57,870 nt of DNA, from NCBI GenBank assembly GCA_015548865.1, contig JADMXW010000029.1, positions 1 through 57,870 on the forward strand. Reading direction: 5' to 3'. The stretch comes from Serratia marcescens (GTDB lineage Bacteria > Pseudomonadota > Gammaproteobacteria > Enterobacterales > Enterobacteriaceae). Below are positions 35,346 to 44,957 of the stretch, piece after piece. The position numbers and the translations under genes were made by a program. Position 1 is the stretch's first letter. Each line of letters starts with the position of its first letter. The notes under the pieces were generated by a model. It worked only from the letters and a program-made list of their open reading frames with translations. It was not told where the DNA came from and ran no database searches.

Positions 35346-36284
35346 ATGATCGAACTGAAACACTTACGGACACTGCAAGCACTGCGCGGCACAGGTTCTC
35401 TGGCAGCCGCCGCCGCGCAGCTTCACCAGACGCAATCAGCGCTTTCCCACCAGTTCAGCGAGCTGGAACAACGTCTGGGTTTTCGGCTATTTGTACGTAA
35501 GAGCCAACCGTTGCGCTTTACCCCTCAGGGGGAAATCCTGCTGCAATTGGCCGATCAGGTGTTGCCCCTGATTCAACAGGCGTTGCAGGCATGCAACGAG
35601 CCGCATCAGACCACACTGCGTCTGGCAATTGAGTGCCATAGCTGTATTCAGTGGCTGACGCCCGCTCTGGAGCATTTTCACAGCCAGTGGCCGCAGGTGA
35701 ACATGGATTTCAAATCCGGTGTCACCTTTGATCCTCAACCGGCCCTGCAACAGGGAGAGCTGGACTTGGTGATGACATCGGACATTTTGCCGCGCAGTGG
35801 ATTGCACTATTCACCGATGTTTGATTTTGAAGTGAGATTGGTGCTGGCGCCGGACCATGCATTAGCGAGCAAAGAGACTATCTCACCGGAGGATCTCGCC
35901 AATGAGATCCTGATGATCTATCCGGTTCAGCGCCAGCGCCTGGACATCTGGCGTCATTTCCTGCAACCGGCTGGTATCAGCCCGACGCTAAAGAACGTGG
36001 ATAACACCCTGTTGCTGATTCAGATGGTGGCGGCTCGCATGGGCATTGCCGCGCTGCCACACTGGGTAGTGGAAAGTTTTGAACGTCAGGGATTGGTAGT
36101 GACCAAAACGCTGGGCGAGGGGCTGTGGAGCCGACTGTACGCTGCGGTACGCGATGGAGAACAGCGTCAGCCGGTGCTTGAAGCCTTTATTCGTTCTGCC
36201 CGCCAGCACGCGTGTTCGCATCTGCCGTTCGTACGGGATGCTGCACGACCCAGCGCTGGTGTACCCACAAAGCCGCAAGGATAA
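35346..36284 (+). CDS. metR: LysR-type activator MetR
   Basis: MetR activates metE and other methionine genes with homocysteine as co-effector. The 312 aa protein (E. coli 317) has an N-terminal winged helix ([20 protein letters not shown] start; HTH about 18-37) and the LysR substrate-binding domain. The coding end overlaps the convergent yigM gene by 98 bp, which is unusual. It is divergent from metE, as expected. Confidence 0.95.
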   Translation: MIELKHLRTLQALRGTGSLAAAAAQLHQTQSALSHQFSELEQRLGFRLFVRKSQPLRFTPQGEILLQLADQVLPLIQQALQACNEPHQTTLRLAIECHSCIQWLTPALEHFHSQWPQVNMDFKSGVTFDPQPALQQGELDLVMTSDILPRSGLHYSPMFDFEVRLVLAPDHALASKETISPEDLANEILMIYPVQRQRLDIWRHFLQPAGISPTLKNVDNTLLLIQMVAARMGIAALPHWVVESFERQGLVVTKTLGEGLWSRLYAAVRDGEQRQPVLEAFIRSARQHACSHLPFVRDAARPSAGVPTKPQG

Positions 36285-37086
36285 TCAGAGACCCCAGAGC
36301 GAAACGCCCCCAGTCGGGCGTCTTCTGCCAGAAGAGGAAGTTAACCAGCAGTCCGGCAGGGACGTGAAAGTTGTTCATGATACTTAGCGTGCCCGCATCC
36401 ACCTTGGTAGCACCGTAGTTCCACATGAAATAACCCAGGCCGGAGACAATCGCCCCCAAGAAAACCAACACGCCCCACTGTATCGGGGCGGTGGGTAGTT
36501 TGGTGAAGTTACCAAACAGTCCCCACGCCACCAGCGTCACCAATCCCGCCCCCAGATAAAACCAGGAAAACGCACTGTGCTGTGGCATCGGGTGCAGCTC
36601 CATCAGGCGTTTATAGCCTACTTGCCCCGCAGCGAAGCAAATATTGGCAGCCTGAATCAGCAGAAAACCATGCCAAAAATGCGCACTGACGCCATGATAG
36701 TGGATGACTACGGCCCCCAATACTGCCAGCAACGCGCTAAGGGCATAGCCCCAGCGCAAGCGCCTCCCGCTAATTACATCGTAAATCAACGTGACGTACA
36801 GCGGCGTCATTACTGAAAACAGCAGCAGCGTCGGAACATCGAGATAGAGATAACTACGGAACAGCAACAGGTACATCACGCCCAGTTGGATCACGCCAAT
36901 CAGCAGATACAGCCCCAAGACTTTGGCTGAATAACCACGCCAACGCAGGAACGGTAGAAAAACCACGGCAGCCAACACTAAACGAAACATGGCAGAGAAC
37001 CAGCTATCGACCTGCCCCGCCAGATATTCGCCAATCAGGCTGAATGAAAACGCCCACAGAATGGTGGTAATAATCAGTAATAACAC
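36187..37086 (-). CDS. yigM: DMT-family transporter YigM (biotin transporter type)
   Basis: The 299 aa protein has ten hydrophobic segments and two EamA-type halves, and follows E. coli YigM (BioP, a biotin carrier) in its motifs: [35 protein letters not shown]-like [18 protein letters not shown]. The start is GTG at 37086. The C-terminus carries about 20 extra residues beyond the E. coli end (after HQRW). This tail is what overlaps the metR coding end on the other strand. The metR neighbour is conserved in E. coli. Confidence 0.87.
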   Translation of the reverse strand: MLLLIITTILWAFSFSLIGEYLAGQVDSWFSAMFRLVLAAVVFLPFLRWRGYSAKVLGLYLLIGVIQLGVMYLLLFRSYLYLDVPTLLLFSVMTPLYVTLIYDVISGRRLRWGYALSALLAVLGAVVIHYHGVSAHFWHGFLLIQAANICFAAGQVGYKRLMELHPMPQHSAFSWFYLGAGLVTLVAWGLFGNFTKLPTAPIQWGVLVFLGAIVSGLGYFMWNYGATKVDAGTLSIMNNFHVPAGLLVNFLFWQKTPDWGRFALGSLIILAALWVHQRWVVQHPVRTADANTRAGGQNE

Positions 37087-37182
37087 GCCAAAACCCTTGT
37101 AAAAACCTCAAGGGATCATTGTACCGCATTGGCTGCATAAACCTCAGCCAATGCGGTTTACATTCGATTGATATACGAACAA

Positions 37183-37782
37183 TTAGATTTGCCAGCGCAA
37201 CCAGGCAAAAAAGACATTGCCGTTGTTATAGGTACCTGGAATGTAGGTGGCCTGAAATGAAAGGCGCTGATAATTCACCGAGACCAACGGCAACAGTACC
37301 GGAATAGGGATATAGTGCCAGTTGTCACGCATAGTAACGCCAGCGGTAAAACCCGCACCCAATTGAAAATCTGGGTTGATCGTGGGCGTCCAGCGCTTCT
37401 CAAAGCCGTAGCCGCCGATGGGCTCCCATTTGTTAAAAGAATCTTTGAACACCATCAGATACAAACCGTGCCAATCGCCGTCAGCATCCAGGCGAGACAC
37501 GCCATAACCCGCTCCCCAGGGACGTTCATTGTACTTGTCTGTTTTCTCTTTGTCGTAAGTCCAGCGGTTATGCCAAGTGATAGCCGGAATATAGAGATCC
37601 TGACTGGACGAGTTCGACCAGGTTTCTGACAGGTTAAATTTCGCTTTTTGCCACCAACTGCCATGCCCATTATCCTGCGCAGCGTCCTTCGGCATTTCCA
37701 CGGGAGAAACCGTTGGGGCAGCAAGAGAGGGAAGCGAGAACAGAAAAGGGGAAATGATAAATATCACACGTCGTAAATACAT
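37183..37782 (-). CDS. pagP: Lipid A palmitoyltransferase PagP
   Basis: PagP is an eight-stranded outer-membrane beta-barrel that moves a palmitate from phospholipid to lipid A, giving resistance to cationic peptides. The signal peptide is residues 1-21/22 (ends SLPSLAA). The barrel region follows E. coli PagP closely: [13 protein letters not shown] holds the catalytic His, [12 protein letters not shown] the Asp-Ser pair, and [18 protein letters not shown] the last strand. Length is 199 aa (E. coli 186); the extra residues lie just after the signal peptide. In E. coli it is usually PhoP-controlled; I found no convincing PhoP box here. Confidence 0.94.
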   Translation of the reverse strand: MYLRRVIFIISPFLFSLPSLAAPTVSPVEMPKDAAQDNGHGSWWQKAKFNLSETWSNSSSQDLYIPAITWHNRWTYDKEKTDKYNERPWGAGYGVSRLDADGDWHGLYLMVFKDSFNKWEPIGGYGFEKRWTPTINPDFQLGAGFTAGVTMRDNWHYIPIPVLLPLVSVNYQRLSFQATYIPGTYNNGNVFFAWLRWQI

Positions 37783-37849
37783 CTTTGCTTCTCGTAAACC
37801 ATCAGTATTTTCGCGAAACTTGAACCGTCACATGACAGGGGAAGTCCGG

Positions 37850-37883
37850 TTTAGGGAAAACAGGCCACCGCAAAAAAGCCTGT
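37850..37883 (-). terminator. Probable terminator of the yibN-secB-gpsA-cysE transcript
   Basis: On the minus strand ACAGGC and GCCTGT (37878-37883 and 37860-37865) form a 6 bp stem followed by TTTTCCC. It lies 170 bp after the cysE stop and before the pagP start. The rest of the pagP-cysE gap (37783-38055) is AT-rich with a 23 bp near-palindrome at 37953-37975 of unknown role. Confidence 0.5.
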
Positions 37884-38055
37884 CTAAAGAGGCATTATGA
37901 AGGATTCACGCTATACATTGCGTATAATTGTCGGCGTTATTGTAATATTTAAGATATTTCTTATAAGAAAATATCCTAATTCAGCTGATTATTCGGATAG
38001 CATACGGTACTAATTGGAAAAATTACCTAAAAAGCCGTTTGCAAACGCAAGAAAA

Positions 38056-38877
38056 TCAAATCCCGTCCCCATACTCAAAACCACGATTGATCCCGTTGAA
38101 GTATTGATCCATATCCATCGCGGGTTTATCGCTTTCCGGACGCCCCACAATACGCGCGGGTACACCTGCCGCAGTGGTATGTGCAGGAACAGGTTGCAGC
38201 ACGACGGAGCCGGCACCAATTTTCGCGCCACGCCCGACCTCAATGTTACCGAGAATCTTCGCGCCAGCACCAATCATGACGCCTTCTCGGATCTTCGGGT
38301 GACGATCGCCGCTGGTTTTCCCCGTTCCCCCCAAAGTGACAGATTGCAGGATCGAGACATCGTTCTCCACGATCGCAGTCTCACCGATCACAATACCGGT
38401 TGCGTGATCGAGCATGATCCCGCAGCCAATGGTCGCCGCCGGGTGAATATCGACACCAAACGACACCGAAATCTGGTTCTGAAAATAAATAGCAAGCGCT
38501 TTACGTCCCTGATACCAGAGCCAGTGACCGATACGATAGGCCTGAAGTGCATGAAACCCTTTGAGATAGAGCAGCGGCGTGGAGTATTTATCCACAGCAG
38601 GATCGCGCTGGCATACCGCGCGGATGTCGCTCGCCGCCGACAAAATCATTTGTGGATCGGCGCGATAAGCCTCTTCTACCACTTCTCGAATAGCGATCGC
38701 AGGCATAATGGAATTTGCCAGCTTGTTCGCCAACATGTAACTCAGTGCGCTGCCCAGGTTTTCGTGCTTTAGCAATGTGGCATGAAAAAAACTGGCTAAC
38801 ATCGGTTCACAGTCAGCTAGCGTACGGCCTTCCGCTTTAATGTTTTCCCATACCAATTCCAGCTCATCAGTCGACAT
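38056..38877 (-). CDS. cysE: Serine acetyltransferase CysE
   Basis: CysE makes O-acetylserine from serine and acetyl-CoA, the committed step of cysteine synthesis, and binds CysK. The N-terminal helical domain is followed by a left-handed beta-helix of hexapeptide repeats (IGCGIMLDHATGIVIGETAI onward). Catalytic D143 and H158 are present, and the feedback-sensing C-terminal tail ends FEYGDGI. The start at 38877 (MSTDELELVW) gives 273 aa, the E. coli length. An in-frame GTG at 38886 lies on top of the AGGAG ribosome site. It follows gpsA by 129 bp. Confidence 0.96.
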   Translation of the reverse strand: MSTDELELVWENIKAEGRTLADCEPMLASFFHATLLKHENLGSALSYMLANKLANSIMPAIAIREVVEEAYRADPQMILSAASDIRAVCQRDPAVDKYSTPLLYLKGFHALQAYRIGHWLWYQGRKALAIYFQNQISVSFGVDIHPAATIGCGIMLDHATGIVIGETAIVENDVSILQSVTLGGTGKTSGDRHPKIREGVMIGAGAKILGNIEVGRGAKIGAGSVVLQPVPAHTTAAGVPARIVGRPESDKPAMDMDQYFNGINRGFEYGDGI

Positions 38878-39006
38878 TGCCTTCACTCTCCTGCCACATC
38901 GTTACCAAAGACCAGCCTAGGCTAGCGTAGTCACCAGAATACGATATAAAAGCCAAAAAGCGCCAGAAGACCAACGTCACCGCAGGCCTGTCAGCGCTAT
39001 TTCTTT

Positions 39007-40026
39007 TTATTCGCGATCGCTCTCGTCTTTCCGCGTTCTGCCAAGCAGGGTAAGTGCCGCCTCGCGCGCCGCTTTACCACAATATAAAACCTGCCACAGT
39101 TGCTCACTGATGGGCATTTCTACACCATGACGCTGGGCTAGCGCCAGCACCTCTTTGGTGTTGCGATAACCTTCGACCACTTGACCAATCTTATCCTGGG
39201 CACTTTGTACATCCAGTCCCTGGCCTAGCATCATACCGAAACGTCGGTTGCGGGATTGGTTGTCGGTACAGGTCAACACCAAATCGCCCAACCCCGCCAT
39301 CCCCATAAAGGTGGCAGGATCAGCGCCAAGCGCTACACCAAGCCGCGTCATTTCTGCCAGCCCGCGCGTGATAAGCGCCGTGCGCGCGTTGGCACCGAAA
39401 CCGATGCCATCTGACATCCCGGCACCAATGGCAATCACGTTTTTTACCGCACCGCCAAGCTGTACGCCGATAAGATCGGGATTGCTGTACACGCGGAAGC
39501 TCTTACCACAGTGCAGCAACGCTTGCAGATCGTCAGAAAACGTTTTGTCCGTTGCGGCCAGAGCAATAGCGGTGGGTAATCCCGCCGCAAGCTCTTTCGC
39601 GAACGTCGGGCCAGAAATCACAGCCAAAGGGATGTCATCACCTAATGCTTCCCGAGCCACATCCTGCAACAAACGTCCGGTTTCTGCCTCCAGCCCTTTT
39701 GTCGCCCACACCAGCCGCGCATCCGCGCGCAGCAGCGGTTTTATCTGGCGCAGCACATCACCAAACACATGGCTCGGCACCACCACCAGAATATTGCGAC
39801 TTGCCGCCAATGCCTGCGCTAAATCAGACTCGAGATGCAGCGTATCAGGGAAAGGGACATCCGGCAGAAAGGCCTGATTACACCGAGCTGCCTGCAACGT
39901 CTGAATATGTGCGGGATCGTGTCCCCACAGCATCACGGAATGGCCATTACGGGCCAGCGTGATCGCCAGAGCGGTGCCGTATGAACCGGCACCCAACACG
40001 GTCATGGATGCATTAGATATGCTCAT
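39007..40026 (-). CDS. gpsA: Glycerol-3-phosphate dehydrogenase [NAD(P)+] GpsA
   Basis: GpsA reduces dihydroxyacetone phosphate to sn-glycerol-3-phosphate for phospholipid synthesis. The N-terminal Rossmann loop is [19 protein letters not shown]; the catalytic Lys lies in [13 protein letters not shown] and the substrate loop in [14 protein letters not shown]. The 339 aa length equals E. coli. Its start overlaps the secB stop by one base (TGATG), suggesting coupled translation. Confidence 0.97.
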   Translation of the reverse strand: MSISNASMTVLGAGSYGTALAITLARNGHSVMLWGHDPAHIQTLQAARCNQAFLPDVPFPDTLHLESDLAQALAASRNILVVVPSHVFGDVLRQIKPLLRADARLVWATKGLEAETGRLLQDVAREALGDDIPLAVISGPTFAKELAAGLPTAIALAATDKTFSDDLQALLHCGKSFRVYSNPDLIGVQLGGAVKNVIAIGAGMSDGIGFGANARTALITRGLAEMTRLGVALGADPATFMGMAGLGDLVLTCTDNQSRNRRFGMMLGQGLDVQSAQDKIGQVVEGYRNTKEVLALAQRHGVEMPISEQLWQVLYCGKAAREAALTLLGRTRKDESDRE

Positions 40027-40511
40027 CAGGCATCCAGGCGCGGCGCGCCATTTTCACCTTCTGCAGGCTGCCCTTCCGTTTGCTGTTGCAGATAGTTCAT
40101 GAACAGCGCATCGAAGTTCACCGGCGCCAGATTCAACTGAGGGAATGTACCGCGTGTCACCATGCTGGTCACACATTCACGTGCATACGGGAACAGAATA
40201 TTCGGGCAGTAAGCACCCAGGCAATGTGCCAATTGGGTTCCTTCCAGACCGCCCACGGTGAAGATCCCCGCTTGCTGAACTTCACACAGGAATGCGGTAT
40301 TTTCGCCCAGTGTAGAGGTTACCGTTACACGCAGCACAACTTCGTACACGTCTTCCGCCAGTTGGCTAGACGCCGTATCCAGATCCAGTTTAACTTCCGG
40401 CTGCCAATCTTGTTGAAATACCTGAGGGGCATTAGGAGCTTCAAAAGAGACATCCTTGGTGTAAATACGTTGAATCTGAAAAGTCATTTCGGCGGAGTTT
40501 TGTTCGGACAT
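40026..40511 (-). CDS. secB: Protein-export chaperone SecB
   Basis: SecB is a cytoplasmic tetrameric chaperone that keeps exported proteins unfolded and hands them to SecA. The 161 aa product (E. coli 155) shows [19 protein letters not shown], the [15 protein letters not shown] strand and [19 protein letters not shown]. The C-terminal tail is Glu/Gly/Ala-rich. In E. coli grxC lies just upstream between secB and yibN, but here only 175 bp separate the two, and no glutaredoxin gene is present. Confidence 0.96.
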   Translation of the reverse strand: MSEQNSAEMTFQIQRIYTKDVSFEAPNAPQVFQQDWQPEVKLDLDTASSQLAEDVYEVVLRVTVTSTLGENTAFLCEVQQAGIFTVGGLEGTQLAHCLGAYCPNILFPYARECVTSMVTRGTFPQLNLAPVNFDALFMNYLQQQTEGQPAEGENGAPRLDA

Positions 40512-40686
40512 GTTGGCTAATACCTTTAATGTTAACGTTTTTAATGCGCCGCATTCATTGTGTGGCTGCGGACGCTAATGTATGCATTTAAAATGGAACA
40601 ATGCGCGCAGGTAGCCTGCGTCTACTTACAAACTACCATACCTTTACGGCATGTTTTAAAGACATTCGGCTTGTGCGATCGAGCGC

Positions 40687-41118
40687 TTATTTGCCCTGCA
40701 CCAGCGGAAGGTTTTCACCACTCCAGCCTGACAGGCCATCTTTAAGAACGAACACACGTTCAAATCCGGCCTTCAGCAAATGGTCAGCAGATTCGCGTGA
40801 ACTGATACCGTTGACGCAAACCACAATCACAGGACGCGTTTTGTGTTTCTCCAACTCACCCAGGCTACCGTTCTTGATGTCGTTAGGCAGCAAGTTAATG
40901 GCATTAGCAATGTGGCCACGACGGAAATCATCACGGTTACGCAAATCAACGATAACCGCCTCTTCTTTATTGATAAGTTGAATCGCTTCGCCGCGTGCGA
41001 TTTCTTTCACTTTGGAAAGCTTACTTTTTACGGTCATGACGATAACGGCAACCAACAGTGCAACCCAGGCGATACTCATAATCGGATGCCTGCTTACGAA
41101 CGACATAATCTCTTGCAT
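40687..41118 (-). CDS. yibN: Rhodanese-like membrane protein YibN
   Basis: The protein has one N-terminal membrane helix (about 12-32, [17 protein letters not shown]) and a cytoplasmic rhodanese domain. The likely active-site loop is [13 protein letters not shown], with the Cys present (E. coli YibN has a different loop there). The start at 41118 ([12 protein letters not shown]) gives 143 aa, as in E. coli. A TTG at 41130 is also in frame and neither has a good ribosome site. It heads the series yibN-secB-gpsA-cysE. Recent work in E. coli places YibN near the Sec/YidC machinery, but I cannot confirm a role from sequence. Confidence 0.92.
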   Translation of the reverse strand: MQEIMSFVSRHPIMSIAWVALLVAVIVMTVKSKLSKVKEIARGEAIQLINKEEAVIVDLRNRDDFRRGHIANAINLLPNDIKNGSLGELEKHKTRPVIVVCVNGISSRESADHLLKAGFERVFVLKDGLSGWSGENLPLVQGK

Positions 41119-41575
41119 GGGGGGTAACAACTCCCGAATCAGTTAAGCAACAAAAATCAAGGTTTCTGAGTATACACTCTAAATAATTCGAGTTGCAGGA
41201 AGGCGGCAAGGGAGAGAATCCCGATGAGCTTACTGAGGTAAGTGATTCGGGTGAACGAGCGCAGCCAACGCACATGCAACTTGAAGTATGACGAGTATAC
41301 CTATGCGGTAGAGCAATTACAGCCTGTAACAACCAGTAAGCCGCTAAACTGTAACTCTATCTGTGGCATGAATCAGAAAAATCGTAGCGACCACCGCTTA
41401 CGGTTCTGCCATTTTATGCGTAATACGCCCTTTTTATCTATGCTTGATGCAATGCATCCTGTGTAAACCTTGCCTGTGATAAGCGCCCTCGCGACATGTT
41501 CTGTCACTACTGGAGAGAGAAAAGCGCGGTCAGGTGGCTGGTCAGGGGCCGCCCATCGTGAAATAATCCCACGTT
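41119..41575. other. Gene-free stretch between yibN and envC
   Basis: These 457 bases lie where E. coli carries gpmM (514 codons) ahead of envC. No part of gpmM is recognisable. The left part holds repeat copy B (41169-41300). The right part (41301-41575) is unremarkable and probably contains the promoters of envC; I see no defined signals. Confidence 0.6.
41169..41300. repeat. Long palindromic intergenic repeat, copy B
   Basis: This is the most regular copy in the window. It begins and ends with GTATAC, the arms TTCGAGTTGCAGG and its inverse (GCAACTTGAAGTATGAC) pair, and the centre forms CCCGATGAGCTTAC against GTAAGTGATTCGGG. The predicted fold is one long hairpin of about 130 nt. It lies between divergent yibN and envC. 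Confidence 0.8.
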
Positions 41576-42904
41576 ATGAATAAGAAAGCGTCACTGATCT
41601 CGCCCCGCGGGCCATGCAGTGTGCCTGTTCAACGTTCAACGTCTGATTCAGGCTCAGGTAAATTGCCGCTGCATGCGCTGCTCGCTATCTGTATCAGCGT
41701 GGTTTGCGCTGGTAGTTTCGTGTGGCCAACGATTGGGTTCGGAGCCGATAATCAGCAACAACTCAAGACGCTGCAACAGGATATCGCGGAGAAGGAAAAA
41801 CGCGTTCAGGAACAGAAACAGCAGCGCGGTACATTGCTTAGCCAGTTACAACAACAAGAGCAATCCATCGCCCGAGCCAGCCGCCAACTGCGTGACACCA
41901 CGGGCACGCTTGCCGCATTGAATGAAGAGCTGAAAGGGCTAGCGGCCTCCATCACAAAACTTGAAAGCCAAAGAAAGCAGCAAGAGGCTTTACTGTCACG
42001 CCAACTGGATGCCGCTTTTCGTCAGGGGCAACACAACGGTTTACAACTGATTCTCAGCGGCGAAGAGAGCCAACGCAGCGAACGCATTCTGGCCTACTTT
42101 GGCTACCTGAATGAAGCACGCCAAAAGAACATCACTGAATTGCAACACACCCGTACGGAACTTGCGGCCCAGAAACGGCAGGTAGAACAGAAGCAAGCGA
42201 CGCAAAAAACATTGCTCACCGAACAGCAAGCGCAGCAAAAGGCGTTGGAACAGGCGCGAGGAGAGCGTAAGCAAACCCTGTCGGCACTCGAAAGCTCGCT
42301 GGAAAAAGATCAACAACAACTGACTGAGCTACGCCAGAATGAAGCACGGCTACGCGATCAGATTGCCCGCGCTGAACGTGAAGCCAAAGCGCGAGCCGAA
42401 CGTGAGGCGCGTGAGGCTGCGAAGGTCCGTGAACGTGAAGAACAAGCCAAACGCAGTGGCAGCCGTTACCAACCATCAGAAAGTGAACGCTCACTTATGG
42501 CACGTACTGGCGGTCTGGGCCAACCCGCAGGCCAGGCAATCTGGCCGGTAAGAGGCCGTGTTGAACACCGTTTTGGCGAGCCATTACAGGGCGAATTGCG
42601 CTGGAAAGGATTGGTGATCGCCGCACCAGAAGGTACGGATGTCAAAGCCATTGCCGATGGCACAGTGCTGATGGCCGATTGGCTTCAAGGGTATGGGCTT
42701 GTCGTCGTGCTGCAACATGGCAAGGGAGATATGAGCCTGTATGGCTATAACCAAAGCGCACTCGTCTCCGTTGGCGCACAGGTGAAAGCCGGGCAACCTA
42801 TCGCACTGGTAGGCACCAGCGGCGGCCAAAGCCAGCCTGCACTCTATTTTGAAATCCGCCGTCAAGGTCAAGCAGTCAACCCACAGCCTTGGTTAGGAAA
42901 ATAA
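41576..42904 (+). CDS. envC: Murein hydrolase activator EnvC
   Basis: EnvC is a periplasmic divisome-associated protein that activates the amidases AmiA and AmiB under control of FtsEX. The 442 aa protein (E. coli 419) has a long N-terminal segment with a signal helix at about 31-55, a coiled coil from about 58 to 275 (Gln/Arg/Glu-rich), and a C-terminal LytM-like domain (AIWPVRGRVEHRFGE, KAIADGTVLMADWLQGYG, LYFEIRRQGQAVNPQPWL). The LytM metal ligands are degenerate, as in the E. coli activator, so it is not itself an enzyme. The first ATG lacks a clear ribosome site, so the N-terminus is uncertain. Confidence 0.94.
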   Translation: MNKKASLISPRGPCSVPVQRSTSDSGSGKLPLHALLAICISVVCAGSFVWPTIGFGADNQQQLKTLQQDIAEKEKRVQEQKQQRGTLLSQLQQQEQSIARASRQLRDTTGTLAALNEELKGLAASITKLESQRKQQEALLSRQLDAAFRQGQHNGLQLILSGEESQRSERILAYFGYLNEARQKNITELQHTRTELAAQKRQVEQKQATQKTLLTEQQAQQKALEQARGERKQTLSALESSLEKDQQQLTELRQNEARLRDQIARAEREAKARAEREAREAAKVREREEQAKRSGSRYQPSESERSLMARTGGLGQPAGQAIWPVRGRVEHRFGEPLQGELRWKGLVIAAPEGTDVKAIADGTVLMADWLQGYGLVVVLQHGKGDMSLYGYNQSALVSVGAQVKAGQPIALVGTSGGQSQPALYFEIRRQGQAVNPQPWLGK

Positions 42905-42917
42905 CAGGGAAATAACT

Positions 42918-43865
42918 TTGCTGATATCGATGTTACGAAAAGTACGCCGTCCGCTTCTCTTCACCTTGTTATTGGTATTCTGTTCATGGGCGATGGCGGG
43001 AAAGCTGTCGATCGTGATTGATGACTTCGGCTACCGACCCCACAATGAAAATCAGATACTGGCAATGCCGACAGCCATTTCTATCGCGGTGTTACCTAAC
43101 GCGCCCTATGCCCGCGACATGGCACTGAAAGCCCATCAGCAAGGGCGAGAGATATTGATCCACTTACCGATGGCCCCCATGGGGAAACAACCACTCGAAA
43201 AAGACACGCTGCGCCCAGAGATGAGCAGCGAAGAGATCGCGCGCATCATCCGTCAGGCGGTAAACAATGTGCCCTACGCAGTCGGATTAAATAACCACAT
43301 GGGCAGTGCTATGACATCCAGCCTGCCCGGCATGCAGAAGGTGATGCAGGCACTCAACGCTTATCAGCTCTACTTTCTCGATAGTATGACCATTGGTAGC
43401 AGCCAATCTATCCCGGCATCGGCGGGCACACAGGTTCACGTTCTCAAGCGTAAAGTCTTTTTGGACGATACCCAAAATGAGGCTGATATCCGTGTCCAGT
43501 TCAATCGAGCTGTACAACTGGCGCGCCGAACAGGCTCCGCCATCGCCATTGGCCACCCTCACCCCGCTACTATCAAAGTATTGCAACAGATGTTGCCATC
43601 TCTGGATGCCGATATCGTTCTGGTGCGTCCCAGTCAGTTGTTGAATGAGCCCGTTCATTACCAGCCGCTTCCTTATGAACCTCGCCCTGCGCAACCGGCA
43701 CGTAAACCGTTCCGCAAACCGCAGTTGTGTGCCATCAAGCAGCCATTGCCGCCGGTGGGTAACGAGGTCTTCTTTAAACTGATTGGAGAGAGCCTGCGTG
43801 ACAGCGCAGCGGTGAATTATATTGAACAGCGCTGGCATACCTGGGTAACACCCAGACAAAGATAA
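42918..43865 (+). CDS. yibQ: Divergent polysaccharide deacetylase family protein YibQ
   Basis: The 315 aa protein (E. coli 319) has a signal peptide (to about residue 27, ending SWAMA) and a divergent NodB-like domain with KLSIVIDDFGYRPHNEN, HLPMAP, LNNHMGS and IAIGHPHPATIKVL. Its enzymatic activity is unproven. The TTG at 42918 has AGGGA 7 nt upstream; the ATG at 42930 gives an N-terminus closer to E. coli but has no ribosome site. It is 13 nt after envC and evidently co-transcribed with it. The C-terminal 70 residues are Pro-rich and variable. Confidence 0.9.
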   Translation: MLISMLRKVRRPLLFTLLLVFCSWAMAGKLSIVIDDFGYRPHNENQILAMPTAISIAVLPNAPYARDMALKAHQQGREILIHLPMAPMGKQPLEKDTLRPEMSSEEIARIIRQAVNNVPYAVGLNNHMGSAMTSSLPGMQKVMQALNAYQLYFLDSMTIGSSQSIPASAGTQVHVLKRKVFLDDTQNEADIRVQFNRAVQLARRTGSAIAIGHPHPATIKVLQQMLPSLDADIVLVRPSQLLNEPVHYQPLPYEPRPAQPARKPFRKPQLCAIKQPLPPVGNEVFFKLIGESLRDSAAVNYIEQRWHTWVTPRQR

Positions 43866-43885
43866 ACGTGCCCAAAGGGTACTGA

Positions 43886-43909
43886 CGCGCCCCGAAGCTC
43901 CGGGGCGCG
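43886..43909. terminator. Bidirectional hairpin between yibQ and tdh
   Basis: CGCGCCCCG (43886-43894) pairs perfectly with CGGGGCGCG (43901-43909) with loop AAGCTC. It sits between the convergent stops of yibQ (43865) and tdh (43921). There is no T run, so its efficiency as a terminator is uncertain. Confidence 0.65.
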
Positions 43910-43920
43910 CAACGATGCGG

Positions 43921-44946
43921 TTAATCCCAGTGCAAAATCACTTTGCCGGATTGCCCAGAACGCATGACATCAAAACCCTGCTGAAAGTCATCTATCGGGA
44001 AATGATGAGTAATGATCGGCGTTAAATCGAGGCCAGACTGAATCAGCGAAGCCATTTTGTACCAGGTTTCGAACATCTCCCGACCATAGATTCCTTTGAT
44101 TGTCAGCCCCTTGAAAATCACCTCATTCCAATCAACCATCATCGGTTCAGGCGGTATTCCAAGCAGCGCGACTCGCCCACCGTGGTTCATGGCATGCAAC
44201 AACGCATGCATCGCCGCTGGGGCGCCGGACATTTCCAAGCCCACGTCAAAACCTTCGCGCATACCCAGCGACAACATGACATCCGCTAACGTCTCTTGCG
44301 CCACATTCACCGCACGCGTGACACCCATTTTACGCGCCAATTCCAATCGATATTCGTTGACGTCAGTAATCACCACATGGCGAGCCCCGACGTGGCGGCA
44401 CACCGCTGCCGCCATAATGCCAATGGGTCCAGCGCCAGAAATCAGCACATCTTCACCGACCATATCGAATGACAGCGCGGTATGTACAGCGTTACCAAAG
44501 GGGTCGAAAATGGCAGCGAGCTCATCGGAAATCCCGTCGGCAATAGGAAAAGCGTTAAATGCCGGGATCACCAGATATTCCGCAAAAGCGCCGGGACGAT
44601 TAACACCAACACCAATGGTATTACGGCAAAGATGGCGCCGTCCAGCGCGGCAATTACGGCAAAATCCGCAAGTGATATGCCCCTCTCCCGCAACGCGATC
44701 GCCAATCAGAAAGCCACTGACTTCCTGCCCAATCGCAACGATTTCGCCCACATATTCATGCCCGACGATCATCGGCACGGGAATGGTTCTCTGTGACCAG
44801 CTATCCCAATTGTAAATATGCACATCGGTACCACAGATCGCCGTTTTACGGATCTTGATCATGATGTCGTTGTGCCCCACCTCCGGCAACGGCGCATCCA
44901 TCATCCAGATGCCGGGTTCCGACTTGAGTTTGGCGAGTGCTTTCAT
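43921..44946 (-). CDS. tdh: L-threonine 3-dehydrogenase
   Basis: Tdh oxidises threonine to 2-amino-3-ketobutyrate with NAD+. It is a zinc medium-chain dehydrogenase of 341 aa, the E. coli length. The catalytic zinc site is C38 (AICGTDVH) with H63 and E64 (VGHEYVGE); structural zinc cysteines are C93, C96, C99 and C107. The Rossmann loop is [12 protein letters not shown]. It follows kbl by 11 nt with AGGGA before the ATG; the kbl-tdh pair degrades threonine to glycine and acetyl-CoA. Confidence 0.97.
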   Translation of the reverse strand: MKALAKLKSEPGIWMMDAPLPEVGHNDIMIKIRKTAICGTDVHIYNWDSWSQRTIPVPMIVGHEYVGEIVAIGQEVSGFLIGDRVAGEGHITCGFCRNCRAGRRHLCRNTIGVGVNRPGAFAEYLVIPAFNAFPIADGISDELAAIFDPFGNAVHTALSFDMVGEDVLISGAGPIGIMAAAVCRHVGARHVVITDVNEYRLELARKMGVTRAVNVAQETLADVMLSLGMREGFDVGLEMSGAPAAMHALLHAMNHGGRVALLGIPPEPMMVDWNEVIFKGLTIKGIYGREMFETWYKMASLIQSGLDLTPIITHHFPIDDFQQGFDVMRSGQSGKVILHWD

Positions 44947-44957
44947 GCGTTCCCTCC

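Noticed and set aside
37783..37860. PhoP box ahead of pagP
   Set aside because: Only a single TAAAC half-site is present, with no second half at the right distance.
42041..42494. Leu/Phe-rich antisense frames opposite envC
   Set aside because: They mirror the Gln/Lys/Glu-rich coiled coil of EnvC on the other strand and have no independent support.
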